Below, one piece after another: positions 11,271-12,334 of a DNA stretch of 12,334 nucleotides; position 1 is the first letter of the stretch, and every line of letters begins with the position of its first letter. Source of the stretch: Oscillospiraceae bacterium (GTDB lineage Bacteria; Bacillota; Clostridia; Oscillospirales; UBA929); assembly GCA_031289065.1 (NCBI GenBank), contig JAITQI010000094.1, positions 1 to 12,334 on the forward strand, in the 5' to 3' direction. Made by a program: the position numbers and the translations under genes. The notes below the pieces were generated by a model. It ran no database searches, was not told where the DNA came from, and saw nothing but the letters and a program-made list of their open reading frames with translations.

Positions 11271-12334
11271 ATGTCTCTGTTTTCTCGAAAGAAGGCGGAC
11301 GGGGGGGTGCCCCACCATCCCCGTCCGGAACGCAAGCTGACCCAGCCCCTGACGGCGGAGGGGTTTACCCAGGCGTTCGGGGGCAGCTCCGATCTGGTGC
11401 GCCGGGATCTGTTGGTGGGGGCCCGGGGGGAGGGGCGGGCCGCCCTGTTTTTCGTGGACGGGGCCGTGTCCGGCGTCTGGGTGACCGAGGCGGTGGCCCG
11501 GCCCCTGACCCAGCACCCCCTGCTGACCGGCTGCCGGGACGCCGCCGCGCTGTTTGACCGCATCGCCGGGGGCGGGGTGTACAACTTCTCCTGCCAGGTG
11601 CGGGACACCATGGACGAGGCGGTGGGGGACGCCATCCGGGGGTCGGCGGTGCTGCTGGTGCCCGGGGTGGAAAAGGCCCTCTGCTTTGAGGCCAAAGGGT
11701 TTCCCAGCCGGGGGGTCAGCGAGCCCAGCGACGAAACCGTCATCAAAGGGGCCAAGGAGGGGTTTGTGGAAAACGTCCGGGCCAACACCGGGCTGGTGCG
11801 CCGCCGGGTGCGCACCCCCGACCTGCGGATCACCGAAACGACGGTGGGGCGTCAGACCGAGACCACCGTGTCCCTTCTACACATCGAGGGGCTGACCGAC
11901 CCGGCGCTGGTGGCCGAGCTGCGCCGCCGGATCGACGCCATGGACGTGGACGCGGTGCTCATGGCGCAGGACATCGAGGAGCATTTGGCCGACGAGAAGA
12001 CCGCCCTGTTTCCCCTGACGCTGAACACCGAACGGTGCGACCGGTTTTGCGCCGGGCTGGCGGGCGGGCAGGCGGGCCTGCTGGTGGACGGGCTGCCCTT
12101 CGGCTATCTGATGCCGGTGACCTTCGCGCAACTGATGAAATCCCCCGAGGACTTCGCCCGGCAGAGCGCCGCCGCCTCCTTTGTCACCCTGCTGCGCTAC
12201 GCCGCCATGCTCCTCACCCTGCTGCTGCCCGCCTTCTATCTGGCGGTGGTCACCTTCCACAAGGAGATGATCCCCACCGGCCTGGCCGAGGCCATCATCA
12301 GCGCCAAAAAGGGGGTGCCCTTTTCCTCCCTGGT
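11271..12334 (+). CDS. GerA-family spore germination receptor subunit (3' partial)
   Basis: The frame is open from ATG 11271 to the window end (354 complete codons); a GGGGAGGGG ribosome binding site lies a few bases upstream. This is the A-type subunit of a spore germinant receptor, located in the inner spore membrane. The family blocks are clear: a basic start, EPSDETVIKGAKEGFVENV at about 151-169 with ANTGLVRRRVRTPDLRI after it, a TERCDRFCAGL...GLLVDGLPFGYLMPVTFAQLMKSPEDF block at about 253-295, and the start of the membrane domain at about 303-326 (FVTLLRYAAMLLTLLLPAFYLAVV), followed by FHKEMIPTGL and KGVPF. About 130-180 residues should remain beyond the edge; genes for the B and C subunits often follow. 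Which paralogue it is (GerA, GerB, GerK or SpoVAF) cannot be told from this fragment. Confidence 0.95.
   Translation, partial: MSLFSRKKADGGVPHHPRPERKLTQPLTAEGFTQAFGGSSDLVRRDLLVGARGEGRAALFFVDGAVSGVWVTEAVARPLTQHPLLTGCRDAAALFDRIAGGGVYNFSCQVRDTMDEAVGDAIRGSAVLLVPGVEKALCFEAKGFPSRGVSEPSDETVIKGAKEGFVENVRANTGLVRRRVRTPDLRITETTVGRQTETTVSLLHIEGLTDPALVAELRRRIDAMDVDAVLMAQDIEEHLADEKTALFPLTLNTERCDRFCAGLAGGQAGLLVDGLPFGYLMPVTFAQLMKSPEDFARQSAAASFVTLLRYAAMLLTLLLPAFYLAVVTFHKEMIPTGLAEAIISAKKGVPFSSL

Overview
The window comes from a GC-rich, endospore-forming member of the Clostridia, most likely of the Oscillospiraceae/Ruminococcaceae type. The grounds are a high-GC third-position bias, strong AGGAGG-type ribosome binding sites, GTG and TTG starts, and the sporulation and germination genes spoIIID, whiA and a GerA-family receptor gene. 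The lineage is an inference from gene content and composition; no 16S or marker phylogeny was possible.

Layout, left to right. (1) The C-terminal tail of an unidentified membrane protein ends at 220 and is followed by a GC-rich terminator. (2) A minus-strand cluster whiA > mscL > butyrate kinase (3148 down to 286) is driven by a near-consensus sigma-A promoter at 3372-3400, with a ~217-nt leader before whiA. The butyrate kinase carries an N-terminal ACT domain of the acetolactate synthase small-subunit type, an unusual fusion. (3) A minus-strand DUF4846 lipoprotein (3442-4347) has its own promoter, whose -10 lies inside a perfect 7-1-7 palindrome. (4) A gene-free stretch of ~430 bp (4348-4780) holds that promoter, a strongly foldable element at 4477-4550 and a sigma-E-like promoter in front of spoIIID. 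(5) A plus-strand housekeeping block begins at a perfect sigma-A consensus promoter (5037-5065): YceD/DUF177, ribosomal protein L32, a PDZ-DUF512 Fe-S protein, the GTPase Der, then PlsY. PlsY has its own apparent promoter, and its C-terminal tail is extremely basic. (6) A bidirectional terminator separates plsY from a convergent minus-strand gene for a GerQ-like, proline-rich, probably spore-coat protein. (7) Divergently from that comes an NAD(P)H/FMN-type flavoprotein gene with a UUCG-loop terminator. (8) Last is the start of a GerA-family germinant receptor subunit gene behind a good sigma-G promoter; it runs off the right edge.

The most notable non-coding signal is a family of 7-bp-period arrays, consensus near CAATTGA with variants CAATGGA, CAGTTGA and CAAGGGA. 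They sit in four gene borders (279-292, 1701-1752, 8720-8763, 10470-10497). At three of the four an array supplies or abuts a stop codon, and at 8741-8769 the array supplies a perfect TTGACA -35 for a plsY promoter. The other main leads are the ACT-butyrate kinase fusion, the basic PlsY tail and the structured element at 4477-4550. I saw no mobile element, CRISPR array, tRNA or rRNA.
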